This document shows positions 48,060 to 58,700 of a DNA stretch of 64,000 bases, one piece after another. The notes below the pieces were generated by a model, which saw nothing but the letters and a program-made list of their open reading frames with translations, made no database searches and was not told where the DNA came from. The stretch spans positions 81,748 to 145,747 of the forward strand of contig JACVGT010000021.1 of the NCBI GenBank assembly GCA_018992685.1, given 5' to 3'. How positions within the stretch are numbered: position 1 is the stretch's first letter; each line of letters starts with the position of its first letter. Source of the DNA: Theionarchaea archaeon (GTDB lineage: Archaea; Methanobacteriota_B; Thermococci; Methanofastidiosales; SZ-28-30). The translations under genes were made by a program, and so were the position numbers.

Positions 48060-51000
48060 TGATTTCTCTCATTAGAAAGCCAATTCTTAAGAGGAGGAGA
48101 ATCCTGATGACAGGAATCTCCATTGTCTTGTCCACCATGCTCTTCTTCTGTGTAAGTTCCGCTCTGGAATTCGTGGATCAGTCTTCTCAGGAGTATTTGG
48201 GCGACGAACAAACATTTATACTGACAGAGGGTGGATCCACAACACTGAGAGATACTGTGTTGGGCATGGGCTTGGCAGAGGCTTTGCAGGGACTATCAGG
48301 AATATATCTCGTGAGCCCTGAGAATTTCTACTATGAAACGCTGGAAGGAGAGCCAGTCATCATCAGGGGAGTGACTCCCACCTTTTTTGAACTGGAACAG
48401 ATTTCCATACAGGGGCGGATTCTCGACGCCTCTGATTTACACAGTGCTGTCATTGGAAGTGAAATCTCTCAGCGGTTTCGCCTATCTGTGGGAGATTCCT
48501 TTATCATTCCCGATCCTATTCATTCGTCGTACATTGAATATACAGTAGTGGGTATTCTCAAAAGCTCTGGCTTCTTGGATAGTGAAATACTTATTCCCCT
48601 TGAGAGCGGCTGGGTCCTTGCTCACCATCCTCGCACCGGTACAGTCAGTGTCATCAGGGTGAAGGTCGACCCTTCAGTCTGGCCTACCTATGAAGAGTTG
48701 TATCGGGTGCTCAAGGAGCCTCCTGAACTCTCAAACCTCCACTCTTACCCTCTTCCTGGCGAGCCACGGATCACTCTCTCAGGAACAGTCTATGATAACA
48801 TGAAGGTGGATGCGGTTCAGGCGTATTACCTGGTGGACACCACGTGGAAGACCAGTTCGGCTCGCGTTGAGGATACTACCTTCGAGGCAGAGATACCTGC
48901 GCGCAGCGAGCAGTACTATGTCACTGCCCGTGATGTCGTCGGAAATGTCACCTCAACCACGGTACAAAGAACAATCCCTCTACAATCAGGCGCTGTTCAG
49001 TACTCACTTACCCCAGAGAATCCAACTGCAGATGATACTCTCACTATTCACTGCTTTTCAGATGCAGATGATGTCAGCCTATACTATACTACAGCGGGGC
49101 CATGGTCCCGACTGGAAATGAGGAAACAGGACGGAAAATTCATTGGCGAGGTGGGGACTCTCAAGGGAGAACTTTTGTTCTACTTTGTCGTTGACACGGG
49201 GGGTATTGAGTATGAAAGCCCCATTTACAAATGCACTGTGGAGAAGGAAAGAGACAAAGGTATCATACAGAGAATCCTCGAAGGGAATAAAATTACGCAG
49301 ACCCAAATCATGTTCCCAGAAGGCATAACTGGTGATTTTGATCTTCATTCGTCACAGGAGTTTTCGGAGGACATAAAGAAGGTTGGTCTGGGGAACCTGT
49401 ACGCTCTGACCATGGTAATCCTGGTGGTCACTGTTCTAGCAACAGTCATGGCCATTTTCTCTTCCATGACTGCAGCCGTTTTTGAATCCAGAAGGGAGAT
49501 TGGGATTCTGCTCTCCCTGGGCGGAAGGCGTTCTGTACTCTACAGTGTATTTCTCATCCATTCCGTGGCCATTTCACTGGCTGCAGGAATCCTGGGAAGC
49601 GTCGGAGGGTATGGGCTGCTTCACCTGATCCATCGCTACGGAACGCTAGTTGCAGGTACAATCTTGATAGAGCCACTTCTGGATGGTCGCATCTTTCTGA
49701 CCAGTCTCCTGTTTGCTGTAGGGATGGGTTGCGTGGCTACCTTCTTCTCGGTGAGGATACTCTCCTCACTGAATCCCTCTGAAGCGCTCAAACGGGTGTA
49801 TCTTGTGAAGGAATCTGGAAGAAAAATCCCCTCTTTCACTTTTCTCCCGGGGGATAGAACCAAGAGCATACTGGTGGTGATCCTCCTGCTAGTATTCTCT
49901 TCAGCACTCCACCTGTATCCCACACTCCGTACTGGACTTCCCTTTGATCCAGATGCATGGTCTCACTATTCCCTCTCCACCGGGATGATCACAACACATC
50001 ACTCTCTGGAAGAACATCCCTTTTTCTATCTCAACTATAATACTCACTGGCAGGCTGTAACGTTCATCCTGTCAGAGTGCAGTCTTGTTTCGGGGATTGA
50101 CCCACTGGATATTACTCGGATTCTCATCCCCCTCATTTCTTCTATATCACTCATTCTCATCTATGCATTGACAGTCCTGGTGTCCAAGTCACGAGTTTCG
50201 GGGGCTGTTTCAGCTGCCGTGTTCTGTGTAGGGGGAATATATATCAACCGATCTTCAGCCGTGACCAAAGAAAGCCTGGCTTTCACTCTCCTTCTCCTCA
50301 CCATCTACCTATACGGAGCAGGAAGATTGAAGAAAAGTCCTGCATTCTATGTTCTTTCCTTTATCAGCTATCCGTGTCTGTTGGTGACACACCACATAAC
50401 TACACTTCTGTTCATCTTGATCCTTCTTTCTATTTCTGTCCCTTTGATGTTATATGAATTGTACAGAGGAACGAATCGAAGGTGGACAGGAATTCTTGAT
50501 ATAACCTTTGTAGTTTACTGCATTACTCTCTTTTACTGGTTCAACAGGGATATGAGTGACTTCCTGCGATTTGGGTTTAGTGATATCTCTCTCCTGCTAT
50601 CCTACCTCCTCGTGGTAGGCAGTACTTTTACATATCTAGCTCTCAGACAGAGTCTCAAAAAGACGATCCTCATGAGTATGTGCGGTTCAGCATGTCTCAT
50701 ACTGCTCCCGTATTTTATCATAGAGTTCAATGTATATTCTGCTGCCCCATCAGAATTTCTCAAGGAGGTTCCTCCCTATGCAATCTGGATGGTCCTGGGC
50801 AGTATTGGCGTTTTCCCCTTACTGACACGGTCTGCAGAGAGAAGACTTCTCTTTTCCGGATGGATTGCTGCTGTCAGTTCCTTTCTTTTGTTTGCATTGA
50901 CCAGGGAACGGTCTGCATTCAGTTTTCTCCTCCTCTTCAGGACGATTTCCTACGGGTACCAGGTCCTGGCCATCATGGCAGGAATGGGAATCGTATTTCT

Positions 51001-51427
51001 CATACAGAAAGGCTCTTCACGGACCCGCAGCGGAATACTTCTCTTTGGAATTGCGGTAGTAATACTTTCCTTTTATTCTGTCCAGTCCGGGTATCTTGGA
51101 AGCTACTATGAGCAGAAGGATCTGTACTGGATGCCCGAATACACAGCAGGAACCTGGGCGGGAGAGTACCTTACAGGTCCAGCGCTAACTGACGAACGTT
51201 TCGGCAAGCTTCTGCAGGGCGTGGCACAAGTCGATTATGACCTGATTGGATTCAGCCAGCTCATGATCAAGGGAGAAGGTCCAGAGGGCGTGATAATCCT
51301 GTATAATGACATGTATATCCATGGATTCGTGGTAGATGTGAATTTCATCCACCCTCAGAAAACGATGGATTCCTTTGACTGCGTGTATGCTAATCCAGTG
51401 GTAACTGTACACAGAAAAGAAGAGTGA
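48059..51427 (+). CDS. FtsX-type permease fused to a GT-C-like polytopic domain
   Basis: The 1122-residue protein has, in order: an N-terminal membrane helix; an extracytoplasmic MacB-like domain (about 40-230); two Ig-like beta segments (about 235-400, e.g. VTARDVVGNVTSTTVQRTIPL); three FtsX helices with FESRREIGILLSLGGRRSVLYSVFL (about 450-595); then an additional domain of about ten membrane segments (615-1000) and a C-terminal soluble tail. The second half has FDPDAWSHY, GIDPLDITRILIPL and VTHHITTLLFIL, resembling the protein at 41993. The fusion suggests export coupled to glycan handling. ATG 48059 overlaps the previous stop. Confidence 0.85.
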   Translation: MISLIRKPILKRRRILMTGISIVLSTMLFFCVSSALEFVDQSSQEYLGDEQTFILTEGGSTTLRDTVLGMGLAEALQGLSGIYLVSPENFYYETLEGEPVIIRGVTPTFFELEQISIQGRILDASDLHSAVIGSEISQRFRLSVGDSFIIPDPIHSSYIEYTVVGILKSSGFLDSEILIPLESGWVLAHHPRTGTVSVIRVKVDPSVWPTYEELYRVLKEPPELSNLHSYPLPGEPRITLSGTVYDNMKVDAVQAYYLVDTTWKTSSARVEDTTFEAEIPARSEQYYVTARDVVGNVTSTTVQRTIPLQSGAVQYSLTPENPTADDTLTIHCFSDADDVSLYYTTAGPWSRLEMRKQDGKFIGEVGTLKGELLFYFVVDTGGIEYESPIYKCTVEKERDKGIIQRILEGNKITQTQIMFPEGITGDFDLHSSQEFSEDIKKVGLGNLYALTMVILVVTVLATVMAIFSSMTAAVFESRREIGILLSLGGRRSVLYSVFLIHSVAISLAAGILGSVGGYGLLHLIHRYGTLVAGTILIEPLLDGRIFLTSLLFAVGMGCVATFFSVRILSSLNPSEALKRVYLVKESGRKIPSFTFLPGDRTKSILVVILLLVFSSALHLYPTLRTGLPFDPDAWSHYSLSTGMITTHHSLEEHPFFYLNYNTHWQAVTFILSECSLVSGIDPLDITRILIPLISSISLILIYALTVLVSKSRVSGAVSAAVFCVGGIYINRSSAVTKESLAFTLLLLTIYLYGAGRLKKSPAFYVLSFISYPCLLVTHHITTLLFILILLSISVPLMLYELYRGTNRRWTGILDITFVVYCITLFYWFNRDMSDFLRFGFSDISLLLSYLLVVGSTFTYLALRQSLKKTILMSMCGSACLILLPYFIIEFNVYSAAPSEFLKEVPPYAIWMVLGSIGVFPLLTRSAERRLLFSGWIAAVSSFLLFALTRERSAFSFLLLFRTISYGYQVLAIMAGMGIVFLIQKGSSRTRSGILLFGIAVVILSFYSVQSGYLGSYYEQKDLYWMPEYTAGTWAGEYLTGPALTDERFGKLLQGVAQVDYDLIGFSQLMIKGEGPEGVIILYNDMYIHGFVVDVNFIHPQKTMDSFDCVYANPVVTVHRKEE

Positions 51428-51455
51428 TCCCCACTCCCGCTCGGCTGTTCTCTCT

Positions 51456-51815
51456 CTAAGGCCCTCCTCTGTCTTTCTTCTTGATAATACTTCTTCGTAT
51501 AGCACCACAGAGAAAACACAGTATACTGAAAAGGGACAGAGAGTACACAACAGGGATGAGAGAAATCTCCCACAGTACATCCAGGATAACGCCTCCCAAG
51601 ACAGTGACACAGATACTCAACCCAAAACTCAGGGCCAGTGCTTCTATTGGGTCCAGTTCTTTGTGTGGAAACAGTGCGTAAACCAGGGAACCGCCAGGAA
51701 GAAAAAGGACGAATATGAACCCTGCAACTGCTCTCCCATAGACAGGAGCAAGAATCCACACAGTGCACAAGGCAACAATCACACAGATAATCAGTGCGTC
51801 CCTTGGTTTCACCAT
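51456..51815 (-). CDS. DUF1616-like small membrane protein
   Basis: The 119-residue protein has about three membrane segments and the DUF1616-type signature AGFIFVLFLPGGSLVYALFPHKELDPIEALALSFGLSICVTVLGG. DUF1616 proteins are usually longer (about 300 residues), so this is a short version ending in a basic cytoplasmic tail. ATG 51815 is chosen because CTTAAAAGT at 51836-51844 lies 25 nt upstream. It may be cotranscribed with the STT3-like gene upstream, but it has its own box. Confidence 0.7.
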   Translation of the reverse strand: MVKPRDALIICVIVALCTVWILAPVYGRAVAGFIFVLFLPGGSLVYALFPHKELDPIEALALSFGLSICVTVLGGVILDVLWEISLIPVVYSLSLFSILCFLCGAIRRSIIKKKDRGGP

Positions 51816-51876
51816 GGTCCTACTCCTGGTCATTACTTTTAAGGTTGTGTGCGGATACAGTTTTTCCGGAATGAGG

Positions 51877-53931
51877 CTACCTGAGGAAGACTGCCCGGGT
51901 CACGGGGGCATGCTCCCCTTCTCTCAACACGATGTAGAACCGCACTACGGGAGGCATGTCAAGAGACACGTGCTGCACTCCAGAGCCGGGCATCGCTCTG
52001 ATGGTGACATCGTAGACACGAATGTCCTCTGATTCCATTGTTCTCATAGCAAAAGAGCAGTTCAAGGTGATGGGTTCAGGTGAGGGATTGTATGTATACA
52101 CCATGACATCCAGAAGGGAGCCGGAACACGTGTATGTAAAGTTGGTCACCAGAGCTCTTTCGTACGTGACCTTGAATAGTTTTAGATCTTCATATTCAAA
52201 GACAAGCTCCATTCCATCGATATCTTCGAAATACAGGGTGCACAGGGCAGAATCCTGATAGGGAACAGGATCTTTGGCAAACAACACCATGGCATAGAAG
52301 CGCTGTACCGTTTGTGCATCCAGTGCTACATACTGTATTCTGTGGTATCTCAGATAGCCCATTCCTTTTTCAGGAGACGCACAGAAGAAATCTGCTGCCT
52401 TTTCAGGTTTCTGGGCCATGATAGTATCTGTTACAGTGCACCGCTCAGCCAGTGCCTGAAACCAATTGCTCTGATCCCATTCTGTGAGGATGCTTGCATC
52501 TGGTGAGCTGTTGTACAAGAGCCAGGAGCTGGCTTCCTCCCAAGAAGGAGTGATATAGGGCTCAGTACTGCTGTAGGTGTAAAAAGAACTGTACAAAGGC
52601 ACCAGCACGTACAAGAATATGACTGAGTATTTCGCTATCATGTTGAACGTGGGGGATCGAAGAGCGTGCTCTGTAGAACGAAAGAAGTAGTAGAAGGCGA
52701 TGGCAGAAAAAGCACATATGCCGGGAGCAGCAGCGAAGAGAAATCGATTGAGTGTTACACTCAAGTACAGCGACAGTACAGTCCATGCACCCACCATGCA
52801 CAGAGATACAGAATCTGGAGACCTGGGCTCCAGCCCCTTTCTCTTGATCAAGGAGACCACAAGGAGAAGTGCTCCAAACACGACCATAAGAATCAGTGAA
52901 TTGTACGCAGACAGGAACACCGAAGGCGTCACTGGCTGAAGTTCCACGATCTGCTGGGAAACCATGGTCTTAGGCAGAAAGAAGGCGCTGCGGGAAATCA
53001 AGAATCCCTTTATGAATGAGAGGCGTTCCCAGAATCCAATCAAAAAGAGGAAGGGAAAAAGTAGTAACAGAGCGCCCGGGATGCGCCCTTTGCGTATCAG
53101 GAGATACCGTGTGAAATCCGTATATACCAGTACTGAGCCTCCTCCCAGCACAGAGAGGCTCATCTTGACCACGAAATCAGCCATTAAATTATCATATACT
53201 TTATTTGAATAGTAGAAGAGCAGGATAGAGGGTATGGAAACGCATAAAAATATAAATGAATGTTTGAAATTAACTTTTTTTCGAAACAGATCTGTCACGC
53301 TCATAAAAAAAGAGAATGACAGCAGAACCAACACAATAAGAATCCATCCATTGAAAATAAGCATGGCGGTGGCAAGAAGTCCGATTTCCAGGACAATCCA
53401 CAGCAATGTGGCAGATCCTGAGCTCTTATATATTTTCAGGTAGACATAGATGGCCAGGATGAGAATGACCACCATGAAAACGTCACCTCTGTACACCCCG
53501 GATGTGCTTCGAATAGAAGCTGCAGAGACGATTGCCAGGAAGAAGGCGGATAGAAATCCGATCTTTCTGTTACAGGCGTCTGCCATTAATATATAGATGA
53601 AGACAACTGCGGTGGTTCCGAAGATAATGGGCCACAGCTGGAAAAAGTGTATGAGATGGGATTCGTTTTCAGACATGACGGTGTATGGGATGAGAAGAAT
53701 ATAGTAAAATCCAGGAGGAGTCCAGTTCTTTCCCGTTCCCGGGAAGTTTGAAAGGTTGTTCCAGGGGGCATAGTGGTGTGTATGAGTAAAATCCGTCTTT
53801 GTCACGGCGTAATGGAGCCAGGGGTCAGCCCATGGCAGGGTTTGGTGTTCCAGGCTCATGACTCTCACAGAAAGAGCGAGCAAAACAAGAAGCATGATAA
53901 GAACTAAAAGTGGAGTTGTCTTTTCTTTCAT
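51877..53931 (-). CDS. Divergent STT3/AglB-like oligosaccharyltransferase
   Basis: The 684-residue protein has about 12-13 membrane helices then a C-terminal globular domain (about 455-684). STT3-like landmarks: first-loop DPWLHY, second acidic motif RSTSGVYRGD, and the loop-5 Glu in IVELQPVTP. The WWDYG region aligns to ILTEWDQSNWF, so only W-D is retained. STT3/AglB moves a lipid-linked glycan onto Asn of sequons outside the cell. The motif change makes substrate preference or activity uncertain. It follows the 53949 gene by 17 bp. Confidence 0.8.
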   Translation of the reverse strand: MKEKTTPLLVLIMLLVLLALSVRVMSLEHQTLPWADPWLHYAVTKTDFTHTHHYAPWNNLSNFPGTGKNWTPPGFYYILLIPYTVMSENESHLIHFFQLWPIIFGTTAVVFIYILMADACNRKIGFLSAFFLAIVSAASIRSTSGVYRGDVFMVVILILAIYVYLKIYKSSGSATLLWIVLEIGLLATAMLIFNGWILIVLVLLSFSFFMSVTDLFRKKVNFKHSFIFLCVSIPSILLFYYSNKVYDNLMADFVVKMSLSVLGGGSVLVYTDFTRYLLIRKGRIPGALLLLFPFLFLIGFWERLSFIKGFLISRSAFFLPKTMVSQQIVELQPVTPSVFLSAYNSLILMVVFGALLLVVSLIKRKGLEPRSPDSVSLCMVGAWTVLSLYLSVTLNRFLFAAAPGICAFSAIAFYYFFRSTEHALRSPTFNMIAKYSVIFLYVLVPLYSSFYTYSSTEPYITPSWEEASSWLLYNSSPDASILTEWDQSNWFQALAERCTVTDTIMAQKPEKAADFFCASPEKGMGYLRYHRIQYVALDAQTVQRFYAMVLFAKDPVPYQDSALCTLYFEDIDGMELVFEYEDLKLFKVTYERALVTNFTYTCSGSLLDVMVYTYNPSPEPITLNCSFAMRTMESEDIRVYDVTIRAMPGSGVQHVSLDMPPVVRFYIVLREGEHAPVTRAVFLR

Positions 53932-53948
53932 GAAGACCCTGATTTACT

Positions 53949-54389
53949 TCATTTGGCTTGAAATCTCCAGTAGCCGTCTTCCGGCATTCTCCACATTAGA
54001 CCGTCTACTGTGTGAACAAACAGGTAATAATCATATGGTCCTCTGTCCAGACAGATAGATCCGTCAAACCGTCCTGTCTTCCCGTTGTACATTAATTCAA
54101 CCTGGGTTCCTGGCCTGATGATACAGATAACCCGGGAAATGTCATAGTTTCCTTCATTAACGTGTGCAGATATACTGACCCAACAGCCGTCCTGACGGAT
54201 ACTAATGAAGTCCCTTGTTGAATGAGGTATGACTGGAGGAGAAGAACCACCACCTCGATTCCCACCGAACCTGTTTCCGAAGTTACCCTGTCCGTACATC
54301 AGTAATGGCAACCCTACCGTAGCAAATAACAGAATCGCAATCATGGAAACCAGAATCCAGCTTTTGGTAAGAACACCTTTTTCAGCCAT
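53949..54389 (-). CDS. Single-pass extracytoplasmic protein of unknown function
   Basis: The 146-residue protein has one membrane helix (about 10-33: ILVSMIAILLFATVGLPLLMYG), a Gly/Asn/Arg linker and a beta-rich outer domain with four Cys (DGCWVSI, VICII, GSICLDRG). I recognise no family. It is first of a minus-strand unit with the STT3-like gene 17 bp downstream, suggesting a partner or substrate role in glycosylation. A TTTATATGC box lies about 35 nt upstream. Confidence 0.7.
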   Translation of the reverse strand: MAEKGVLTKSWILVSMIAILLFATVGLPLLMYGQGNFGNRFGGNRGGGSSPPVIPHSTRDFISIRQDGCWVSISAHVNEGNYDISRVICIIRPGTQVELMYNGKTGRFDGSICLDRGPYDYYLFVHTVDGLMWRMPEDGYWRFQAK

Positions 54390-54588
54390 GTATCTCGCCT
54401 GCCATTATTTTATATTTAATGCATATAAACCTTTGGGCATTCTGTCCTCAGTCACACAAAATTCGCGATTTTGACGAAAATTCAAGGCGTCTGATCCATC
54501 TCCCTCCGCGTAGCTCAACGAGAGCAAGAGCAATCAGTGGATATAAATAGTACCCTTACGTCAGTACAAGAAGAACAGGAGGATCGCC

Positions 54589-55203
54589 ATGAGCAAAGAA
54601 TATTTCGAAACGGTAGCTCAAGAATGGGATACTCTGAGAGAAGGATTCTTCTCTCAGGCAGTGAGGGAGAAGGCATTTGCCAAGGCAGGGATTTGTCCTG
54701 GCACAGTAGCCGTCGACGTGGGCTCTGGAACAGGGTTTATAACAGAAGGACTTGTTTCAGAGGGAGTATATGTCATTGCAGTGGACGAATCTGAATCAAT
54801 GATCCGGGAATTGAAAAAGAAAATCCAGAGTTCCGAATTTGGGTGCTGTATTGCGGAGGTGGAAGCATTGCCCATCACCAGTGGCAGCACGTTCTATGTT
54901 TTCTCCAATATGGTATTGCACCATGTAGAGAACCCACCGTCAGCCATCAAAGAAATGGCCCGAATTCTTCGTCCAGGAGGAATCCTGGTAATAACAGACT
55001 TGGATGAGCACCAATTCGAGTTCTTGAGAGAAGAGCATTCTGATCGTTGGATGGGATTCAAGAGGGAACATGTCAAAGCGTGGTTTGAGCAGGCAGGACT
55101 TACGAATGTTGATGTAGACTGTGTGGGAGAAGACTGTTGTTCCACGTCACGCTCACATGAACAGGCGCAAATCAGCATTTTTGTGGCTTCGGGCAGCAGA
55201 TAA
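54589..55203 (+). CDS. Class I SAM-dependent methyltransferase
   Basis: The 204-residue protein has SAM motif I VAVDVGSGTGFITEGLV, motif IAVDESESMIREL and LRPGGILVITDLDEH, like UbiE/ArsM-type small methyltransferases. The N-terminus SKEYFETVAQEWDTLREGFFS and a Cys pair near the C-terminus (GEDCCSTSRSHE) are notable. It has a strong ribosome site (AGGAGG) and an ATATAAAT box near 54540. Substrate unknown. Confidence 0.88.
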   Translation: MSKEYFETVAQEWDTLREGFFSQAVREKAFAKAGICPGTVAVDVGSGTGFITEGLVSEGVYVIAVDESESMIRELKKKIQSSEFGCCIAEVEALPITSGSTFYVFSNMVLHHVENPPSAIKEMARILRPGGILVITDLDEHQFEFLREEHSDRWMGFKREHVKAWFEQAGLTNVDVDCVGEDCCSTSRSHEQAQISIFVASGSR

Positions 55204-55407
55204 CTGGATTTCCCCATAGTTACAGTGATTTTGTACGGGGTTAAAAGCTCGAACGTATCGCAAAAGAGAAGAAAGATGCGAGAACACGTTTCCTACAATC
55301 TCAGCTTCTTCTGATTCTACTGACGGGCGGGCTTGCACAAGGAAGACCAGTAAAGTGAAATTATCAAAAACATACTGGTATATCTGATTTGACATGCCAT
55401 TGAGCAT
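55153..55407 (-). CDS. Possible small CDS or gene remnant
   Basis: The 84-residue minus-strand frame (MLNGMSNQIYQYVFDNFTLLVFLVQARPSVESEEAEIVGNVFSHLSS and more) reads like protein rather than random sequence and stays open upstream of the ATG for about 25 codons (VRSVYARLFIFNRTTKHEIRC). It overlaps the 3' end of the methyltransferase by 51 bp and has no clear promoter or start motif. It might be a remnant. I do not recognise it. Confidence 0.25.
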   Translation of the reverse strand: MLNGMSNQIYQYVFDNFTLLVFLVQARPSVESEEAEIVGNVFSHLSSLLRYVRAFNPVQNHCNYGEIQLSAARSHKNADLRLFM

Positions 55408-55721
55408 GGGAGGCCCACAACGTATCTCATGCTTTGTTGTCCGGTTGAAAATAAACAGTCTAGCGTATACCGAACGTACTCATTGAAAGGACAAGTCATA
55501 AAGCCAAGAACTGCCAGATTTTACATTTGAAATCAATCTAATGGTCTCATTAATCTCCGATCTATCCTTCGATAATATTTTAAAACATAAATTCATCTAT
55601 TAATGTTCAGGTTTCTACCAATGATTATTTTATATGCGCTAATAGAAAAGTTTATAAAGCACTGATTCCCCAAGAAGAATCGGCGCGGACAACAAGTGAG
55701 TCAAGTATATTTGAAGGAGGT
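55204..55721. other. A/T-rich intergenic region before RHS gene
   Basis: The 518-bp gap is rich in A and T towards its right end. It holds the RHS promoter (GTTTATAAAG near 55650-55659), with a ribosome site GAAGGAGGT before ATG 55722. Apart from the weak minus-strand frame above I see no gene. Confidence 0.5.
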
Positions 55722-58700
55722 ATGGACATGAAAGTAATAAAGGTAAGTTGGATAACAATTGCTTTGATTCTTGGGCTACTCTCTATCTCTCAGAACGTCT
55801 TTTCCACACTGGAGAGTTCCCAAGATATAGTTCTCAATCAGCCTTTTGACATGGTAAGACATTTTGCGTTGGAGGATCCACTCTATAGGACTGAAGAGGC
55901 CTACGGTTCCACAGAACAACCATCTCATCCACCTCTGGAGATTCATGCCAGTGATATACCACAATTTGAGTACATGGCAGCCTCTCCCTACTACAAGGTG
56001 TTCTTCAAAGGGACAGCAATGAGAATGGAGATTGGGGAAGCCTGGATTGAGTTTGAAATGGTTGGAAACGATCTAGAACAGGTGCAAAAAGGACGAATTT
56101 CAGTTGATAGTGATATACTTTCTGTTTCTAACGTTCTTGATGCAACAGATGTAGAATACCAGGTAGGAACATCTTTGCTGACAGAAAATCTGGTCCTCCA
56201 CATCCCACGGGAATACCAACGATTTGTATACACGATATCCTGGGGTGACCTGACACCCGAATACGTAGAAGACGGACTACTATTCTCTTCAAATGGTAAC
56301 CCTGTTGTGAAGATTCTTCCTCCTTTCATGAAGGATGCAGTAGGCTCAATATCTACTGATATTCATTACGAACTGATCGAGACAGAGGCAGGTCAAGAAC
56401 TACACAAGGTTATCAACGAATCAGGACGGGAATGGCTTAGAAACGCTGTGTACCCTGTGATTATTGATCCCTCCATGCAGACCTTTGAGGATGCCTGGCA
56501 ATCTTCAGGATTAACACCATTTGGACAATATTTTAAGAATTTAAAAGAATACGTCAACCCTGCAAATGGGTTCCTAACCATTACCCAGAATGATCTCGTA
56601 ATCCCTGGGCGCGGGCTCGATCTTCTCATTACTAGAGTGTATCAAACGCCTGCTATCTTCTATGGTACAGATCCCTATGATTACGAAGCTCCGCCTGTAG
56701 ACATCGGAAAAGGATGGGCACTTGATTTCCCTTATGTTGGCAGCAAATACCTGCACCTATGGGGAGGAACAGTGTATAAAATCTCCTGGGTAAATAATAC
56801 CTTTGAAAACCACATAGGTACCCACTTTGTGTTGGTGAAAAACGGCGATAGTACTTATACCCTAACTACAGCCAGCGGAACCGTGTACGAGTTCAATACA
56901 TCAGGCAACATAACTCAGATCAAGGATGTTGATGTCAACACCATTTCCTTTACCTATGAGAGCGGAGTCCTGACCACCATCACTGACACAATTGGACGCA
57001 CGGTGAGCCTGACCTATTCGGACGGGCTCCTGTGGAAGGTTTCCTACAATGGTGCAGAACTGGAGTATTCTTATGACGATAATGACTGTCTGCAGTGGAC
57101 AGAAGATTTCCTGAATAGAAGAACTAGCTACTACTATAATACCGGGTACAACTACTGGTTACTATCAAAGATAGAGTATGTAACAGGGGGCTACACAACA
57201 TATTCCTATTCCCGATTCACTGATGAAGACTACTACAAGTACTACGTCACTGACCAGAGGGCATACACAGCAAGTCAGATTCGCCACTCTGCTTTTGCCT
57301 ATACCGGCACGTTTGACTCCATCACGTCTTCATCCACTACTGTCAAGAATGAATCAGATGTCGCTCAAGGCTCATATCATTTCACCATAGATTCCAACGG
57401 GCTGATAACCCAGAGAGTCGTCAAGAATGCAGCAGAAACGACAATTCGAAAATCTGTCTATAGCTACAACTCTTTGAAGGAGGCGATCCAAGAACAGGTC
57501 TACCATGATGGGTCCACCCTATCATATACTGTTTACTACGCATATGATAATTGGGGTAATCTCATCTATGTTAAGGATGCAGAGGGCCATGAACAGTTCT
57601 TATCGTATGCAAATACCTCTACCTCGGGGTTCTTCATAGATAATAATGGTAATATCATCAAGACCTTTACTGGCGCTTTCTCCAATTCCAGTGTTCCTTC
57701 AGCAGTCCACACCGCTGTACTAGGCGTAGCAGAAAAACAGGATGCGACACACGTTAAGGAGATGTATGTCACCTATGATTCTGAAGCTCATCCCACACAG
57801 GATAAGAAACTGTTTGGTGGTACCACCACGTGGCTAACCTTTTCAGGGACGTTCAATGAAAAGACAGATGATACGAGCTTTTCCGTTGACCTGACTGGAC
57901 ACCAGGTCATAGGAAACGGGGTTCTGCAGATTACAGGGGCTGGATCTGATGATACGTATAGCGAAAGTCACGGATTCGGCTGTCCATGCACGTACGACAG
58001 CTGCTACTCGGAAACAGGTGGCTGGTCAAGCAACTATTACTACCTCTACTATCGATATTGCATTGGAGGAGGAGTGTACTGTTATTATGCAGATACATAT
58101 ATTGGTCCTTTTACCCACTACCCCGGTACTCTTGGTTACCAGAGTTATTCTGTTAATCCTTCTCTTGGTTCAGCTTTCACGGATACGAACCCCTTCACTG
58201 TCTGGACGTACTGGAAGGCGTACCCAGTGCAAGTCCAGTATGACATCAATGGATCTGATTGGAAGACTATCACGTCGAACCTGAAGAACACAACTGCAAA
58301 TATTACAGTCCCTGGATTGAATAGTGGTCAGAATACATTGTACTTCACCGAATCCTCATCATATCAGACCAAGTTTACCTGGAGTCTGTATGTGCCAGTG
58401 GACAATTCACCACAGAGCTATCAAACGAGTATGCAATACGATACCTATGGTAATGTCACTTCTGTTACTGATCCTGAATCCAATTCTGTTAGTTTCACCT
58501 ACTCTGCAACATACAGTTCCGCCTATCTAACCGAAATTTCAGCCACTGTTGGCCAAGATACAATTGCTACCAAAGCCACATACGATTACAATAGGGGATG
58601 GATTACTTCCATACAGGAACCCAAGGGTGTAGCAGCAAGCTCTGGGTACACCACGTCTTATTCCTATGATCTCTTGGGGAGAACTACTACCAAGACGTTC

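Noticed and set aside
55204-55721. Insertion-sequence remnant before the RHS gene
   Set aside because: I found no terminal inverted repeats, target duplication or transposase motifs.
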